Shown: positions 45,381 to 54,666, counted from the stretch's first letter. The stretch is DNA of 64,000 bases from Streptomyces sp. NBC_01775 (GCF_035917675.1 NZ_CP109104.1:6200001-6264000); one strand, 5' to 3'. Made by a program: numbers and translations. Notes: a model not told the origin generated them from the letters alone.

Positions 45381-47990
45381 TCAGACCGCGCCGTCCACCC
45401 GCTGCGCGGCCAGCGCACGGGCCAGATCGTCGCGGGACTCCGCGACAAGCCGCCGCAAGGCGGGCGCCGCGTCCGCGTGGGCGGCCAGCCACGCGTCGGT
45501 GGCGTCCAACGTGGCCTGGTCCCGCTGCGAGGCGGGAAAGAGCCCGCGGACGATGGCCATCGCGATCTCGATGGACCGCGAGGCCCACACGGACTCCAGC
45601 ACCTCGAAGTACCGAGGCGCGTACGGCGCCGTCAGCTCCCCGTGCCCCGGCTTGGCGAAGCCGGAGATCGTCGCCTCGACCAGCGCGTTGGACAGCTGGT
45701 CGGACTCGATGACCGACACCCACGCCTGCGCCTTGACCGCCTGTGAGGGCCGCGCGGCCAGGCACCGTACCTGGTGGCGCTTGCCCGAGGCGGTGTCGTC
45801 GCGGGCCAGCTCCGCGTTGATCACGTCCTCGCCCGCGACCCCCTCCGCGGCCAGCGCGTCGAGGAACGTCCAGCGCAACTCCTGGTCGACAGCCAGCCCG
45901 TCGATCCGCGCGCTGCCCGCCAGCAGACCGTCCAGCAGGCGCAGTTCCTGCCCGGCGGAGTCCGCGCTCGCCACCGCCGCGAGGAAGCGGGCCCAGGCGA
46001 GCTGGTGCCCGCTGCCGGGTTCGGCGTTCCTGAGCCGGGTGACGGCGCCCTCGGCCAGCAGCCGTGCGCCCTCGCTACGCCACCCGGGCGCGGTGTACAT
46101 CTCCAGGGCGAGCTTCGCCTGGCCGTGCAGCATCTGGAGGACGCCGATCTCCGACTCCTGGCCGGCGAACCGCAGCACCAGCGAGATGAAGTCCCGCGCG
46201 GGCATCAGCCCGTCCCGGGTCAGGTTCCACAGCGCCGACCAGCACACGGCGCGGGCCAGGGGGTCGGTCAGCTCGCCGAGGTGGCCGCGCAGGGTCTCCA
46301 GGGACACCTCGTCGAAGCGGATCTTGCAGTAGGTGAGGTCCTCGTCGTTGACGAGCACCAGCTCGGGCCGCTCGGCGCCGGCCAGCTCGGGCACGGCGGT
46401 GCGCTGCCCGGCGACGTCGACCTCGGCGCGGGCGTACCGCTCCAGGCGGCCACCGGCCGGGTCGCGGCGGTAGAGACCGACCGCCACACGGTGCGGGCGC
46501 AGCACGGGGTGGGACCCGGACGCCTCCTGGAGGACGGCGAGCTCGGTGATCTTGCCGGCCGCGTCGTAGGTGAGCTGCGGGGTCAGCGTGTTGACACCGG
46601 CGGTCTGGAGCCACGCCTCGGACCAGCCGGCCATGTCGCGGCCCGAGGTCTCCTCCAGCACCGACAGCAGGTCACCCAGGCGGGTGTTGCCCCAGGCGTG
46701 GCGCTTGAAGTAGCGGCGTGCGCCCTCCAGGAAGGCGTCCTCCCCGGCGTAGGCGACCAGCTGCTTGAGGACGGAGGCGCCCTTGGCGTAGGTGATGCCG
46801 TCGAAGTTGAGCTTGGCGTCCTCCAGGTCCCGGATGTCGGCGGTGACCGGGTGGGTGGAGGGGAGCTGGTCGGCGCGGTAGGCCCAGGACTTGCGGCGGT
46901 TGGCGAAGGTGATCCAGCCGTTGGTGAAGCGGGTGGCCCCCACCAGCGCGAAGGCGCCCATGAAGTCGGCGAAGGACTCCTTGAGCCACAGGTCGTCCCA
47001 CCACTCCATGGTGACCAGGTCGCCGAACCACATGTGGGCCATCTCGTGCAGGATGACGCTCGCGCGGCCCTCGTAGGAGGCCTGGGTGACCTTGCCGCGG
47101 AAGACGAACTCCTCCCGGAAGGTGACGCAGCCCGGGTTCTCCATGGCGCCGATGTTGTACTCGGGCACGAACGCCTGGTCGTACTTCCCGAAGGGGTACG
47201 GGTAGTCGAAGTGGTCGTGGAAGAAGTCCAGACCCTGCTTGGTGACGGTGAAGATGTCATCCGCGTCGAAGTGCGGCGCCAGCCCCTTGCGGCACAGCGC
47301 GCCGAGCGGGACCTCCAGCTCGCTGCCGTCCTCGAACGTACGGCGGTAGGTGTCGGCCACGTAGTGGTACGGGCCGGCCACGACGGCGGTGATGTACGTG
47401 GAGATGGGGCGGGTGCGCGCGAAGCGCCACACCGCCGAGATCCCGTCGTCCAGCGGGGCGGCCTCGCCCTCCTGGACGCCGTTGCCGAGCACGGTCCAGC
47501 TCGCGGGCGCGGTCACGGTGACGTCGAAGGGCGCCTTGAGGTCGGGCTGCTCGAAGTTGGCGAAGACGCGGCGGGCGTCGGCGGGTTCGTACTGCGTGTA
47601 GAGGTAGACCTCGCCGTCCTCTGGGTCGAGGAAGTGGTGCAGGCCCTCGCCGGTGCGGCTGTAGGCGCACTGCGCGTCGACGGTCAGCTCGTTGGAGGCG
47701 CGCAGCCCCGCCAGCGTGATCCGGGTGCCGTCGAAGACCTCTTCGACCCGCAGCGGCTCTCCGTTCAGGGTGACGGAGTGGACGTGCGGCGCGATCAGGT
47801 CGGCGAAGGAGGCGGCCCCCTCCTCGGCGCAGTCGAAGCGGATGGTCGTGGTCGAGCGGAAGGTGCGCGGCCCCTCGGCCGGCGGCGCTGTGATGGCCGA
47901 GCGCAGGTCCAGCGCGACGTCGTACCCGTTGACTGTCAGCAGCGAGGCCCGCTGCCGGGCCTCGTCACGGGTCAGGTTCTCTCCGGGCAC
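45381..47990 (-). CDS. pepN: Aminopeptidase N (M1), copy 2
   Basis: 869 aa. Same M1 architecture as the copy at 40.6 kb. The GAMENPG motif, zinc ligands His315-Glu316-x-x-His319 and Glu338 (in WLKESFADF) are intact. Both copies share the GENLTRDEA-type start and ERAP1-like C-terminal domain, but the sequences have diverged across the whole length, so this is an old duplication. GTG 47990 lies 7 bases after GGGAG. The frame open to 48068 has no ribosome-binding support. It is divergent from the DsbA-like gene. Confidence 0.94.
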   Translation of the reverse strand: MPGENLTRDEARQRASLLTVNGYDVALDLRSAITAPPAEGPRTFRSTTTIRFDCAEEGAASFADLIAPHVHSVTLNGEPLRVEEVFDGTRITLAGLRASNELTVDAQCAYSRTGEGLHHFLDPEDGEVYLYTQYEPADARRVFANFEQPDLKAPFDVTVTAPASWTVLGNGVQEGEAAPLDDGISAVWRFARTRPISTYITAVVAGPYHYVADTYRRTFEDGSELEVPLGALCRKGLAPHFDADDIFTVTKQGLDFFHDHFDYPYPFGKYDQAFVPEYNIGAMENPGCVTFREEFVFRGKVTQASYEGRASVILHEMAHMWFGDLVTMEWWDDLWLKESFADFMGAFALVGATRFTNGWITFANRRKSWAYRADQLPSTHPVTADIRDLEDAKLNFDGITYAKGASVLKQLVAYAGEDAFLEGARRYFKRHAWGNTRLGDLLSVLEETSGRDMAGWSEAWLQTAGVNTLTPQLTYDAAGKITELAVLQEASGSHPVLRPHRVAVGLYRRDPAGGRLERYARAEVDVAGQRTAVPELAGAERPELVLVNDEDLTYCKIRFDEVSLETLRGHLGELTDPLARAVCWSALWNLTRDGLMPARDFISLVLRFAGQESEIGVLQMLHGQAKLALEMYTAPGWRSEGARLLAEGAVTRLRNAEPGSGHQLAWARFLAAVASADSAGQELRLLDGLLAGSARIDGLAVDQELRWTFLDALAAEGVAGEDVINAELARDDTASGKRHQVRCLAARPSQAVKAQAWVSVIESDQLSNALVEATISGFAKPGHGELTAPYAPRYFEVLESVWASRSIEIAMAIVRGLFPASQRDQATLDATDAWLAAHADAAPALRRLVAESRDDLARALAAQRVDGAV

Positions 47991-48107
47991 GTCGCTGCTC
48001 CCTCTTCCGTCCGTCTCGTCTCGTGAACGACTTCGATCAGCATCCCATGCGCCCCTGCGGTGGCACATGGGGAATGCGCCTCGGTGCGCGTACGTTGTCC
48101 GCGGTCA

Positions 48108-48144
48108 ATGGCACCGCCGCACTGCCGATGGCACCGCCGCACTG
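48108..48144. repeat. 17-bp direct repeat upstream of the DsbA-like gene
   Basis: ATGGCACCGCCGCACTG occurs at 48108-48124 and 48128-48144, with a 20-base period, ending just before the ribosome-binding site. It could alter the leader or be a duplicated binding site. Confidence 0.8.
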
Positions 48145-48157
48145 TCGAGGAGAACGT

Positions 48158-48784
48158 ATGCCGGAGAAGACGCGCGCCGATTTCTGGTTCGACCCCCTGT
48201 GCCCCTGGGCCTGGATGACCTCGCGCTGGATGCTGGAGGTGGAGAAGGTACGGCCGGTGGAGGTCCACTGGCACGTGATGAGCCTCGCCGTGCTCAACGA
48301 GACCAGGCTCGACGAGCTGCCCGAGGAGTACCGCGAGTCGATGAAGCAGGCCTGGGGACCGGTCCGCGTCCTCATCGCCGCCGAGCAGAAGTACGGCAAC
48401 GAGGTGCTCGGCAAGCTCTACACCGCGCTCGGCACCCGCGTGCACCCGCAGGGCCGCCGGTGGAGCCCCGAGCTGTACGCCGAGGCGCTGGAGGAGGCGG
48501 GGCTGCCCGCCTCGCTGGCCGAGGCCGCCAAGAGCGACGAGTACGACAAGGGCGTGCGTGCCTCCCACGAGGAGGCCATCAACCTGGTGGGAGAGGTCGG
48601 CACCCCGGTCATCGCGGTACCCGGCGCCGACGGCGAGCGCGCCGCCTTCTTCGGCCCCGTGGTCACCCCGGCCCCCAAGGGCGAGGCGGCGGCCAGGCTG
48701 TGGGACGGCACCTTGATGGTGGCCTCGACCCCCGGCTTCTTCGAGATCAAGCGCACCCGCGACGTGGGCCCGATCTTCGACTAG
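48158..48784 (+). CDS. DsbA-family thiol oxidoreductase, mycothiol-dependent reductase-like
   Basis: 208 aa, cytoplasmic (no signal). A thioredoxin-fold DsbA domain closely resembling mycobacterial Rv2466c, a mycothiol-dependent reductase, over its whole length: DFWFDPLCPW, HVMSLAVLNE, GTPVIAVPG and FFEIKRTRD blocks. The active site is Cys15-Pro-Trp-Ala18 instead of Cys-Pro-Trp-Cys, so only one cysteine is present and a monothiol mechanism with mycothiol is expected. The start is ATG 48158, five bases after AGGAG. It stands alone between pepN and sodF. Confidence 0.88.
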   Translation: MPEKTRADFWFDPLCPWAWMTSRWMLEVEKVRPVEVHWHVMSLAVLNETRLDELPEEYRESMKQAWGPVRVLIAAEQKYGNEVLGKLYTALGTRVHPQGRRWSPELYAEALEEAGLPASLAEAAKSDEYDKGVRASHEEAINLVGEVGTPVIAVPGADGERAAFFGPVVTPAPKGEAAARLWDGTLMVASTPGFFEIKRTRDVGPIFD

Positions 48785-48922
48785 TGCCGTGACCGGCCGG
48801 CCCTGCGTGCCCGCACCGGGGTGAGCCCCGACGGGGGTGCGGTGCTGTGCCATATATGCGGCTCCGCCGCGATGAAAGTGCGCAACGCAAAGATCCGCCG
48901 TACAGGCACGCTGCCAGTGAGC

Positions 48923-48965
48923 GAGGGGCCTCTTCGTGTGTCACGTCCACACGAAGAGGCCCCTC
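48923..48965. terminator. Bidirectional hairpin terminator (DsbA-like / sodF)
   Basis: Perfect 18-bp stem, GAGGGGCCTCTTCGTGTG with its complement, and a 7-base loop, between convergent stops at 48784 and 49047. It is followed by TTCTCC. Confidence 0.9.
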
Positions 48966-49046
48966 TTCTCCCGCCGCCCGCGAAGGCTGAGAAGACGATC
49001 ACGAGGACGGAAGCAGGGTGGCCGTGCCGTGCGACGGCCGGGTGCC

Positions 49047-49688
49047 CTACGGCGCGATCAGCAGGTTGTTGGCGCGCTCCTTCGCGGCCGTGTACCGGGC
49101 CGCCACGTCCTGCCAGTTGACGACCCGCCACATCGCCTCGACGAAGTCCACCTTCTGGTTGCGGTATTGCAGGTAGAAGGCGTGCTCCCAGGCGTCGAAG
49201 ACGAGGATCGGGACCGAGCCCTGGCCGACGTTGCCCTGGTGGTCGTAGACCTGCTCGACGATCAGGCGCCCGGTGACCGGCTCGTAGGCGAGAACGCCCC
49301 AGCCCGAACCCTGGGTGGTGGCGGACGCCTTGGACATCTGGGTCTTGAACTTGGCGAAGCTGCCGAAGGACTCGGCGATCGCGTCGGCCAGCTCGCCCGT
49401 GCCGTCCTTCTCCAGGGGCTCGCCGCCGCCGTCACCGGTCATGTTCTGCCAGTAGATGGTGTGCAGGATGTGCCCGGACAGATGGAAGGCGAGGTTTTTC
49501 TCCAGCCCGTTGACCGACCCCCACTGGTCCTTGTCGCGGGCCTCGGCCAGCTGTTCGAGGGTGTCGTTCGCCCCCTTCACATACGCGGCGTGGTGCTTGT
49601 CGTGGTGCAGCTCGATGATCTCGCCGCTGATGACCGGCTCCAGCGAGGAGTAGTCGTACGGCAGCTCCGGCAAGGTGTACGTGGACAT
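49047..49688 (-). CDS. sodF: Iron/manganese superoxide dismutase
   Basis: 213 aa. Dismutates superoxide in the cytoplasm. Metal ligands are visible as His28 ([12 protein letters not shown]), the His in [11 protein letters not shown], and Asp and His in [12 protein letters not shown]. The sequence is of the iron SodF type. ATG 49688 lies 8 bases after GGAGG. The promoter holds a Nur-like operator over the -10, so nickel-dependent repression is likely, with a nickel SOD expected elsewhere in the genome. Confidence 0.95.
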   Translation of the reverse strand: MSTYTLPELPYDYSSLEPVISGEIIELHHDKHHAAYVKGANDTLEQLAEARDKDQWGSVNGLEKNLAFHLSGHILHTIYWQNMTGDGGGEPLEKDGTGELADAIAESFGSFAKFKTQMSKASATTQGSGWGVLAYEPVTGRLIVEQVYDHQGNVGQGSVPILVFDAWEHAFYLQYRNQKVDFVEAMWRVVNWQDVAARYTAAKERANNLLIAP

Positions 49689-49709
49689 GTGCTCGCCCTC
49701 CGCTCGCTA

Positions 49710-49743
49710 ATGCACATTACTTGCAACAAGAAGCTAGCAGCAA
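49710..49743 (-). promoter_or_regulatory. sodF promoter with Nur-like operator
   Basis: On the minus strand: -35 TTGCTG (49743-49738), a 17-base spacer, and -10 GTAATG (49720-49715). TTGCAA-N5-GTGCAT at 49726-49710 matches the Nur consensus tTGCaa-N5-ttGCAA as I recall it (the TGCA cores are conserved) and covers the -10, so a bound repressor would block polymerase. Confidence 0.7.
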
Positions 49744-49756
49744 CAGGGTGGAAAGA

Positions 49757-49792
49757 AGCGGAGCGGCCCCCTTTTCGGGGGGCCGCTCCGCT
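49757..49792. terminator. Hairpin terminator after the amino-acid permease
   Basis: Perfect 15-bp stem, AGCGGAGCGGCCCCC with its complement, and a loop of about 6 bases, 83 bases downstream of the leftward permease stop. It separates that gene from the sodF promoter. Confidence 0.88.
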
Positions 49793-49874
49793 CGGTGATG
49801 TCGCAGGTCAGCTCGGCCCGAAGTCCTAGGACCCGGGGCGGCTGTGAAGGGCTGTCAGGCAGTCGTAGGGCCCG

Positions 49875-51299
49875 TCAGGCGTCCTCGGGAATGGGGACGC
49901 CGGGCCGCAGCCGCTGGCGGAGGTACCCGACCAGCGCGAGCACGACGGTCAGCCCCGCGGTGAAGGCCAGCTGGGTACGGGTGTCGCCCTCGCGCAGCAT
50001 CAGCAGCAAGATGGCCGCGATCCCCAGCAACGACACGATCGTCAGCCCCGGGAACAGCCACATGCGCACCACCAGCTTCTCCGGTGCCTCGCGCTCCAGC
50101 CTGCTGCGGGTGACGTACTGCGAGACCGCGATGAAGCCCCACACGACCAGCGTCGCGGCGCCGACCATGTTCAGCAGCCACTGGAAGACCGTCTCCTTCC
50201 AGAAGAAGTTGAACAGCACCGCGACGAACCCGAAGAAGGACGAGGCGATCACGGCGTAGCGGGGCACGCCCTGCTTGCTCAGCCGGTTGAGGACGCGCGG
50301 CCCCGCCCCGCGCTCGACCAGGGAGTAGGACATCCGCGAGGCCCCGTAGATGTTCGCGTTCATGGCGGAGAGCAGGGCCGCCAGCACCACCACGTTCATG
50401 ATCTGCGCGGCCGAGGGGATGCCGATGTAGTCCAGGACGGCCGCGTAGGGGCCGGTCAGCACCGACTTGTCGTCCCAGGGGATCAAGGTGACGATCACCA
50501 GCATCGAGCCGACGTAGAAGATCCCGATCCGCCACACCGCCGTCCGCACGGCCTTGGCGACGCCGGAGACCGGCTTTTCCGACTCGGCAGCCGCGATCGT
50601 CACCGTCTCCAGCCCGCCGAAGGCGAACACGGAGGCGAGCAGGCCCACGATCAGTCCGTCGGTGCCGGCGGGGAAGAAGCCACCGTTGCCTGTCAGGTTG
50701 TCAGTGCCCGGTGAGTCCGTGCCCGGCAGCACCCCCGATATCGCCAGGACGCCCAGGACCAGGAACGCCGAGATCGCCAGCACCTTCAGCGCGGCGAACC
50801 AGAACTCGTACTCACCGAAGTTGCGCACCGCCGCCAGGTTCGTGCCGCAGAAGATGACCATGAACAGCGCGACCCACATCCACTGCGCGGTGTCCGGCAG
50901 CCAGCCCGTCATGATCTGCGCCGCGGCGGTGGCCTCCGTCGCGATGGCCACACACAGCAGCGTCCAGTAGATCCAGCCCGCCGTGAAACCGGCCCAAGGT
51001 CCCAGGGCCCGCTCGGCGTGCACGGAGAAGGAGCCGGAGGCCGGACGCGCCGCGGACATCTCGCCCAGCATCCGCATCACGAGCATCACCAGCGCGCCGG
51101 AGGCCGCGTACGCGAGGACGATCGAAGGCCCGGCGGCGGCGATGCCCGCGCCCGAACCGACGAAGAGGCCCGCGCCGATGACGCCGCCCAGGGCGATCAT
51201 GGACAGGTGGCGCTGCTTGAGCCCGTGCGCGAGGGAGCGCTGGGAAGGATCGGAGTCGCCGGGGGGCGGGGGCGCGTCGGACGTCTCGGTGCGCGTCAT
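49875..51299 (-). CDS. APC-family amino acid permease (GABA permease-like), copy A
   Basis: 474 aa. Twelve hydrophobic helices with the APC hallmark HLSMIALGGVIGAGLFVGSG at helix 1 and LVMRMLGEMSAARPASGSF in helix 2. Proton-coupled amino acid importer of the AAT/GABA group; the substrate is unknown. ATG 51299. It is paralogous to the permease at 52.4-53.9 kb, separated by bioY and its terminator; the pair probably arose by duplication. Confidence 0.92.
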   Translation of the reverse strand: MTRTETSDAPPPPGDSDPSQRSLAHGLKQRHLSMIALGGVIGAGLFVGSGAGIAAAGPSIVLAYAASGALVMLVMRMLGEMSAARPASGSFSVHAERALGPWAGFTAGWIYWTLLCVAIATEATAAAQIMTGWLPDTAQWMWVALFMVIFCGTNLAAVRNFGEYEFWFAALKVLAISAFLVLGVLAISGVLPGTDSPGTDNLTGNGGFFPAGTDGLIVGLLASVFAFGGLETVTIAAAESEKPVSGVAKAVRTAVWRIGIFYVGSMLVIVTLIPWDDKSVLTGPYAAVLDYIGIPSAAQIMNVVVLAALLSAMNANIYGASRMSYSLVERGAGPRVLNRLSKQGVPRYAVIASSFFGFVAVLFNFFWKETVFQWLLNMVGAATLVVWGFIAVSQYVTRSRLEREAPEKLVVRMWLFPGLTIVSLLGIAAILLLMLREGDTRTQLAFTAGLTVVLALVGYLRQRLRPGVPIPEDA

Positions 51300-51634
51300 C
51301 AGTGGCCGTTCCTGGGGTGTGAGGTCATGGGTGGGGACAGAGTGGTCGTTGTTCTTGTTGTGTTCTCATCAGTTTCGGGAGCGCGCCCCGGCACATCAAT
51401 AATCGTGCAGGGCCTTCCGGGATACGGACACCCCCCCTCATGCTGTGAGCTGGCCCCGCACGCCCGTTCCACCGGCCCGTTCCACGCCCCACCGCCGGTC
51501 CCACCGCCCTCACCGTCGCGCCCCTCACACCCACTGTCACCAAGCTCACGCCCGCTCACGCTCGGCGCACGGCCGGATTCGGCTAGCGTCGAACGGCACG
51601 AGAGAAGCCAGCCGGACCAGACGGAGATGCCCAG
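51300..51634. other. Divergent intergenic region, permease / bioY
   Basis: 335 bases. A T-rich patch (TTGTTCTTGTTGTGTTCTC near 51350) and AATAAT at about 51399 lie on the permease side. GGCTAGCGT at 51581-51589 gives a plausible -10 (TAGCGT) for bioY. I see no clear biotin-regulator palindrome. Confidence 0.4.
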
Positions 51635-52243
51635 ATGAGTGCCCTCACTTCCGCCGCCGTGACACCGCGCCCCGGAGCAGTACTCGCGGATCTGCTGCCC
51701 GCCTCCAGCGCCGCGCGCGCCCGCGTACGGGATGCCGCGCTGGTCGTCGGCGGCGCCGCGCTGACCGGAGCAGCCGCCCAGCTCTCGCTGCCTGTGCCCG
51801 GCTCGCCCGTGCCGGTCACCGGCCAGACCTTCGCCGCGCTGCTGGTCGGCGCGGGCCTCGGCGCCAGTCGCGGCTTCGTCGCGCTGGCCCTGTACGCGCT
51901 CGCCGGGATGGCGGGCATGCCGTGGTTCGCCGAGGCGTCCTCGGGCGTCGGGATCCCCTCGCTCGGCTACGTGTTCGGGATGATGCTGGCCACCGTCGCC
52001 GTGGGAGCCCTCGCCCGGCGGGGCGGTGACCGGGGCGCGCTGCGCACGGCGGGGACGATGGCCGCCGGCTTGGCGATCATCTACGCCGTGGGCGTCCCGT
52101 ACCTGGCCCTCTCCACCGGCATGTCGGCCGGCGAGGCGATCGCGGCCGGGCTGGTGCCGTTCCTGGTCGGCGACGCTCTCAAGGCCCTGCTGGCGATGGG
52201 CGCGCTGCCGGCCGCCTGGAAGCTGGCCGGCCGCAAGGGCTGA
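51635..52243 (+). CDS. bioY: Biotin transporter substrate-binding subunit BioY
   Basis: 202 aa. Six hydrophobic helices; the PVTGQTFAALLVGAGLG and YALAGMAGMPWFAE blocks are characteristic of BioY, the S component of energy-coupling-factor transporters. No bioM/bioN genes follow, so it must work alone or with a shared module. ATG 51635 lies 7 bases after ACGGAGA. A strong terminator follows. Confidence 0.92.
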   Translation: MSALTSAAVTPRPGAVLADLLPASSAARARVRDAALVVGGAALTGAAAQLSLPVPGSPVPVTGQTFAALLVGAGLGASRGFVALALYALAGMAGMPWFAEASSGVGIPSLGYVFGMMLATVAVGALARRGGDRGALRTAGTMAAGLAIIYAVGVPYLALSTGMSAGEAIAAGLVPFLVGDALKALLAMGALPAAWKLAGRKG

Positions 52244-52292
52244 GCCGCAGGGCTCCGTGCGGGCCCATGGGGCCGGTGGGGCCCGCGAACGA

Positions 52293-52333
52293 ACGGAAGG
52301 GTCCGGTGCCGCACAGGCGCCGGACCCTTCCGT
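52293..52333. terminator. Bidirectional hairpin terminator (bioY / permease)
   Basis: 17-bp stem with a single G-U pair, ACGGAAGGGTCCGGTGC against GCGCCGGACCCTTCCGT, and a 7-base loop, between the convergent stops of bioY and permease copy B. Confidence 0.9.
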
Positions 52334-52359
52334 CGTCTCCGCTCAGATCAGCGGTCTCC

Positions 52360-52414
52360 GCTCAGGAAGAGGCAAGCGTCGCTCAGGAAGAGGCCGAGCT
52401 GCTCAGGAAGAGGC
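52360..52414. repeat. 14-bp repeat triplicated around the permease stop codon
   Basis: GCTCAGGAAGAGGC occurs at 52360-52373, 52381-52394 and 52401-52414. The third copy holds the last codons and TGA (52403-52405) of the leftward permease; the other two repeat them downstream. Confidence 0.85.
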
Positions 52415-53899
52415 CGCGTCCGCGGGTGCCGCCCCGTCCGCGTCCGCGGGTGCCGCAGCCGGTGCCGTCCCTTCGGCCACAGCCGTCCTGCGGCGCTGTA
52501 CCCGGTCCTTGACCAGCGAGGTCGCCAGCACGAGCGCGGCGATGGCCAGCGACAGGATCATCTGAACGCGCCCGTCGGAGTCGGTGAACATGTAGCCGAC
52601 CACGAACACGATCAGCCCGATGGTCGCCCACGTCAGATACGGGTACAGCCACATCTTCACCGTCAGCAGCTCCGGTGCCTCGCGCTCGATCCGGCGCCGC
52701 ATCCGCAGCTGCGAGGCGCAGATGACCAGCCAGACGAAGAGCGCCACGGCACCCGAGGAGTTCAGCAGGAACTCGAAGACGGTGTCCTTGGCGATGTAGT
52801 TGAAGAAGACGGCCACGAAGCCGAAGGCCACCGAGGCCCAGATCGCGGCCGTGGGCACGCCCCGCGCGTTGGTGCGTCCGAAGGAGGCCGGGGCGTCCCC
52901 GCGCTCCCCGAGCGAGAAGGCCATCCGGGAGGCGGTGTACAGGCCCGAGTTCAGACAGGAGAGCACGGCCGTGAGCACCACGATGTCCATGACGGTGCCC
53001 GCGTACGGGATGTCCAGCGAGTTCAGCACCGCGACGTAGGGCCCGTCGGTGGCGACGGCCTTCGAGTTCCACGGCATCAGCGTGACGATCACGAACATCG
53101 AGCCGATGTAGAACAGCCCGATCCGCCAGATCACGCTGTTGACGGCCTTGCGGACGGCGGCGACCGGGTTGGGCGACTCGGCGGCGGCCAGCGTGACGAT
53201 CTCGCTGCCCATGAAGGAGAAGACCACCAGCAGCATCCCGGACAAGATCGCCCCGGGCCCGTGGGGCAGGAAGCCGCCCTGGCCGGTCAGGTTGTCCATG
53301 CCCACGGTGTGGTCGGCGGGCGGCAGTCCGGCGACCGCGATCAGGCCGACGACGATGAAGGCGATGATCGCGACGACCTTGATCCCGGCGAACCAGAACT
53401 CGAACTCCCCATAGGAGCCGACGGAGATCAAGTTGGTGCCGGTCAGCACCAGCATCACCAGCAGCGCCCAGCCCCACTGCGGGACCGCGGGTATCCAGCC
53501 CTCCAGGATGACGGCGGCGGCGGTCGCCTCCACGGCGAGCACCACCGCCCAGAAGAACCAGTACAGCCAGCCGATGGTGAACCCGGCCCAGCGGCCGAGC
53601 GCCCGGTCGGCGTAGGTCGAGAACGAGCCGGAGGTCGGGTCGGCCGCGGCCATCTCGCCGAGCATCCGCATCACCAGGACGACCAGCAGCCCGGCCAGGG
53701 CGTAGGACAGCAGAATGCCGGGTCCGGCATCGGCGATGCCCGCCTTGGAGCCGATGAAGAGGCCGGCGCCGATGACACCGCCGATGGCGATCATGGACAG
53801 ATGGCGGTTCTTGAGGCCCGCCTGGAGGCCGTCGCCGCCCTGGGGCGGCGGGCTCTGGGTCGGCTTCCCCGACGCGGGCGGGGTGTGCTGAGAACTCAT
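52403..53899 (-). CDS. APC-family amino acid permease (GABA permease-like), copy B
   Basis: 498 aa. Twelve hydrophobic helices; HLSMIAIGGVIGAGLFIGSK and VLVMRMLGEMAAADPTSGSF mark the amino-acid permease family. It is clearly homologous to copy A along its whole length, with a longer Ala/Pro/Asp-rich cytoplasmic tail that reads into a small tandem repeat at the stop. The substrate is unknown. ATG 53899; it is divergent from rpiB across a 281-base gap containing GGAAC-N11-GTTCC (54003-54023) that could be a binding site. Confidence 0.92.
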   Translation of the reverse strand: MSSQHTPPASGKPTQSPPPQGGDGLQAGLKNRHLSMIAIGGVIGAGLFIGSKAGIADAGPGILLSYALAGLLVVLVMRMLGEMAAADPTSGSFSTYADRALGRWAGFTIGWLYWFFWAVVLAVEATAAAVILEGWIPAVPQWGWALLVMLVLTGTNLISVGSYGEFEFWFAGIKVVAIIAFIVVGLIAVAGLPPADHTVGMDNLTGQGGFLPHGPGAILSGMLLVVFSFMGSEIVTLAAAESPNPVAAVRKAVNSVIWRIGLFYIGSMFVIVTLMPWNSKAVATDGPYVAVLNSLDIPYAGTVMDIVVLTAVLSCLNSGLYTASRMAFSLGERGDAPASFGRTNARGVPTAAIWASVAFGFVAVFFNYIAKDTVFEFLLNSSGAVALFVWLVICASQLRMRRRIEREAPELLTVKMWLYPYLTWATIGLIVFVVGYMFTDSDGRVQMILSLAIAALVLATSLVKDRVQRRRTAVAEGTAPAAAPADADGAAPADAASS

Positions 53900-54180
53900 G
53901 GGGCGGCCGGCTCCTCTGAGGGTCGTTGTGCAACGGGGGTCAACACATGGAACGACTCGTTCTGCCCGGATTGAAAGGGTCCGAAGCCGGATTGTTGTTC
54001 ACGGAACATTCCGACAACGTTCCTGGACACACCGTGTAATGTGGCCGGGTTTCTCCTGCGACGGCCCGAATGCGCACCGCGACGGCCCGCGTACAGCGAG
54101 GCAGTGTCCGGCTTCCGCGGCTGCCCCGCGCACCGCCCCCACCACCAGGGATGCCGCACGGGGATGCCACACTCTGAGGC

Positions 54181-54666
54181 ATGCGCGTGTACCTCGGCTC
54201 CGATCATGCCGGTTACGAACTGAAGAACCACCTCGTCGAGTGGCTGAAGTCCGCCGGCCACGAGCCGGTCGACTGCGGCCCGCACATCTACGACGCCGAC
54301 GACGACTACCCGCCCTTCTGCCTGCGTGCCGCCGAGCGCACCGTGGCGGACAGCGACTCCCTCGGTGTCGTCATCGGCGGCTCCGGCAACGGCGAGCAGA
54401 TGGCGGCCAACAAGGTCGCCGGCGCCCGCTGCGCCCTGGCGTGGAGCGAGGAGACGGCCGCGCTCGCCCGCGAGCACAACGACGCCAACCTCGTCAGCGT
54501 CGGCGCGCGGATGCACACCGCCGAGGAGGCGGTGCGCTTCGTGGAGACCTTCTTGAACACGTCCTTCTCCGAAGGCGAGCGCCACCAGCGCCGCATCCGG
54601 ATGCTCGCCGATTACGAGGACACCCGCGAGCTGCCGCCCGTCCCGGCACACCACCCGCAAGGCTGA
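54181..54666 (+). CDS. rpiB: Ribose-5-phosphate isomerase B
   Basis: 161 aa. RpiB/LacAB fold. Interconverts ribose 5-phosphate and ribulose 5-phosphate in the pentose phosphate pathway. Substrate motifs are GSDHAGYELK at the N-terminus, VVIGGSGNGEQMAANK at about 63-78 and SVGARMHT near 104. The Gly-Gly-Ser loop replaces the Cys-Gly seen in enterobacterial RpiB, as usual in actinobacteria. ATG 54181 follows CTGAGG closely. The next gene starts 10 bases later, so the two are one operon. Confidence 0.95.
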   Translation: MRVYLGSDHAGYELKNHLVEWLKSAGHEPVDCGPHIYDADDDYPPFCLRAAERTVADSDSLGVVIGGSGNGEQMAANKVAGARCALAWSEETAALAREHNDANLVSVGARMHTAEEAVRFVETFLNTSFSEGERHQRRIRMLADYEDTRELPPVPAHHPQG

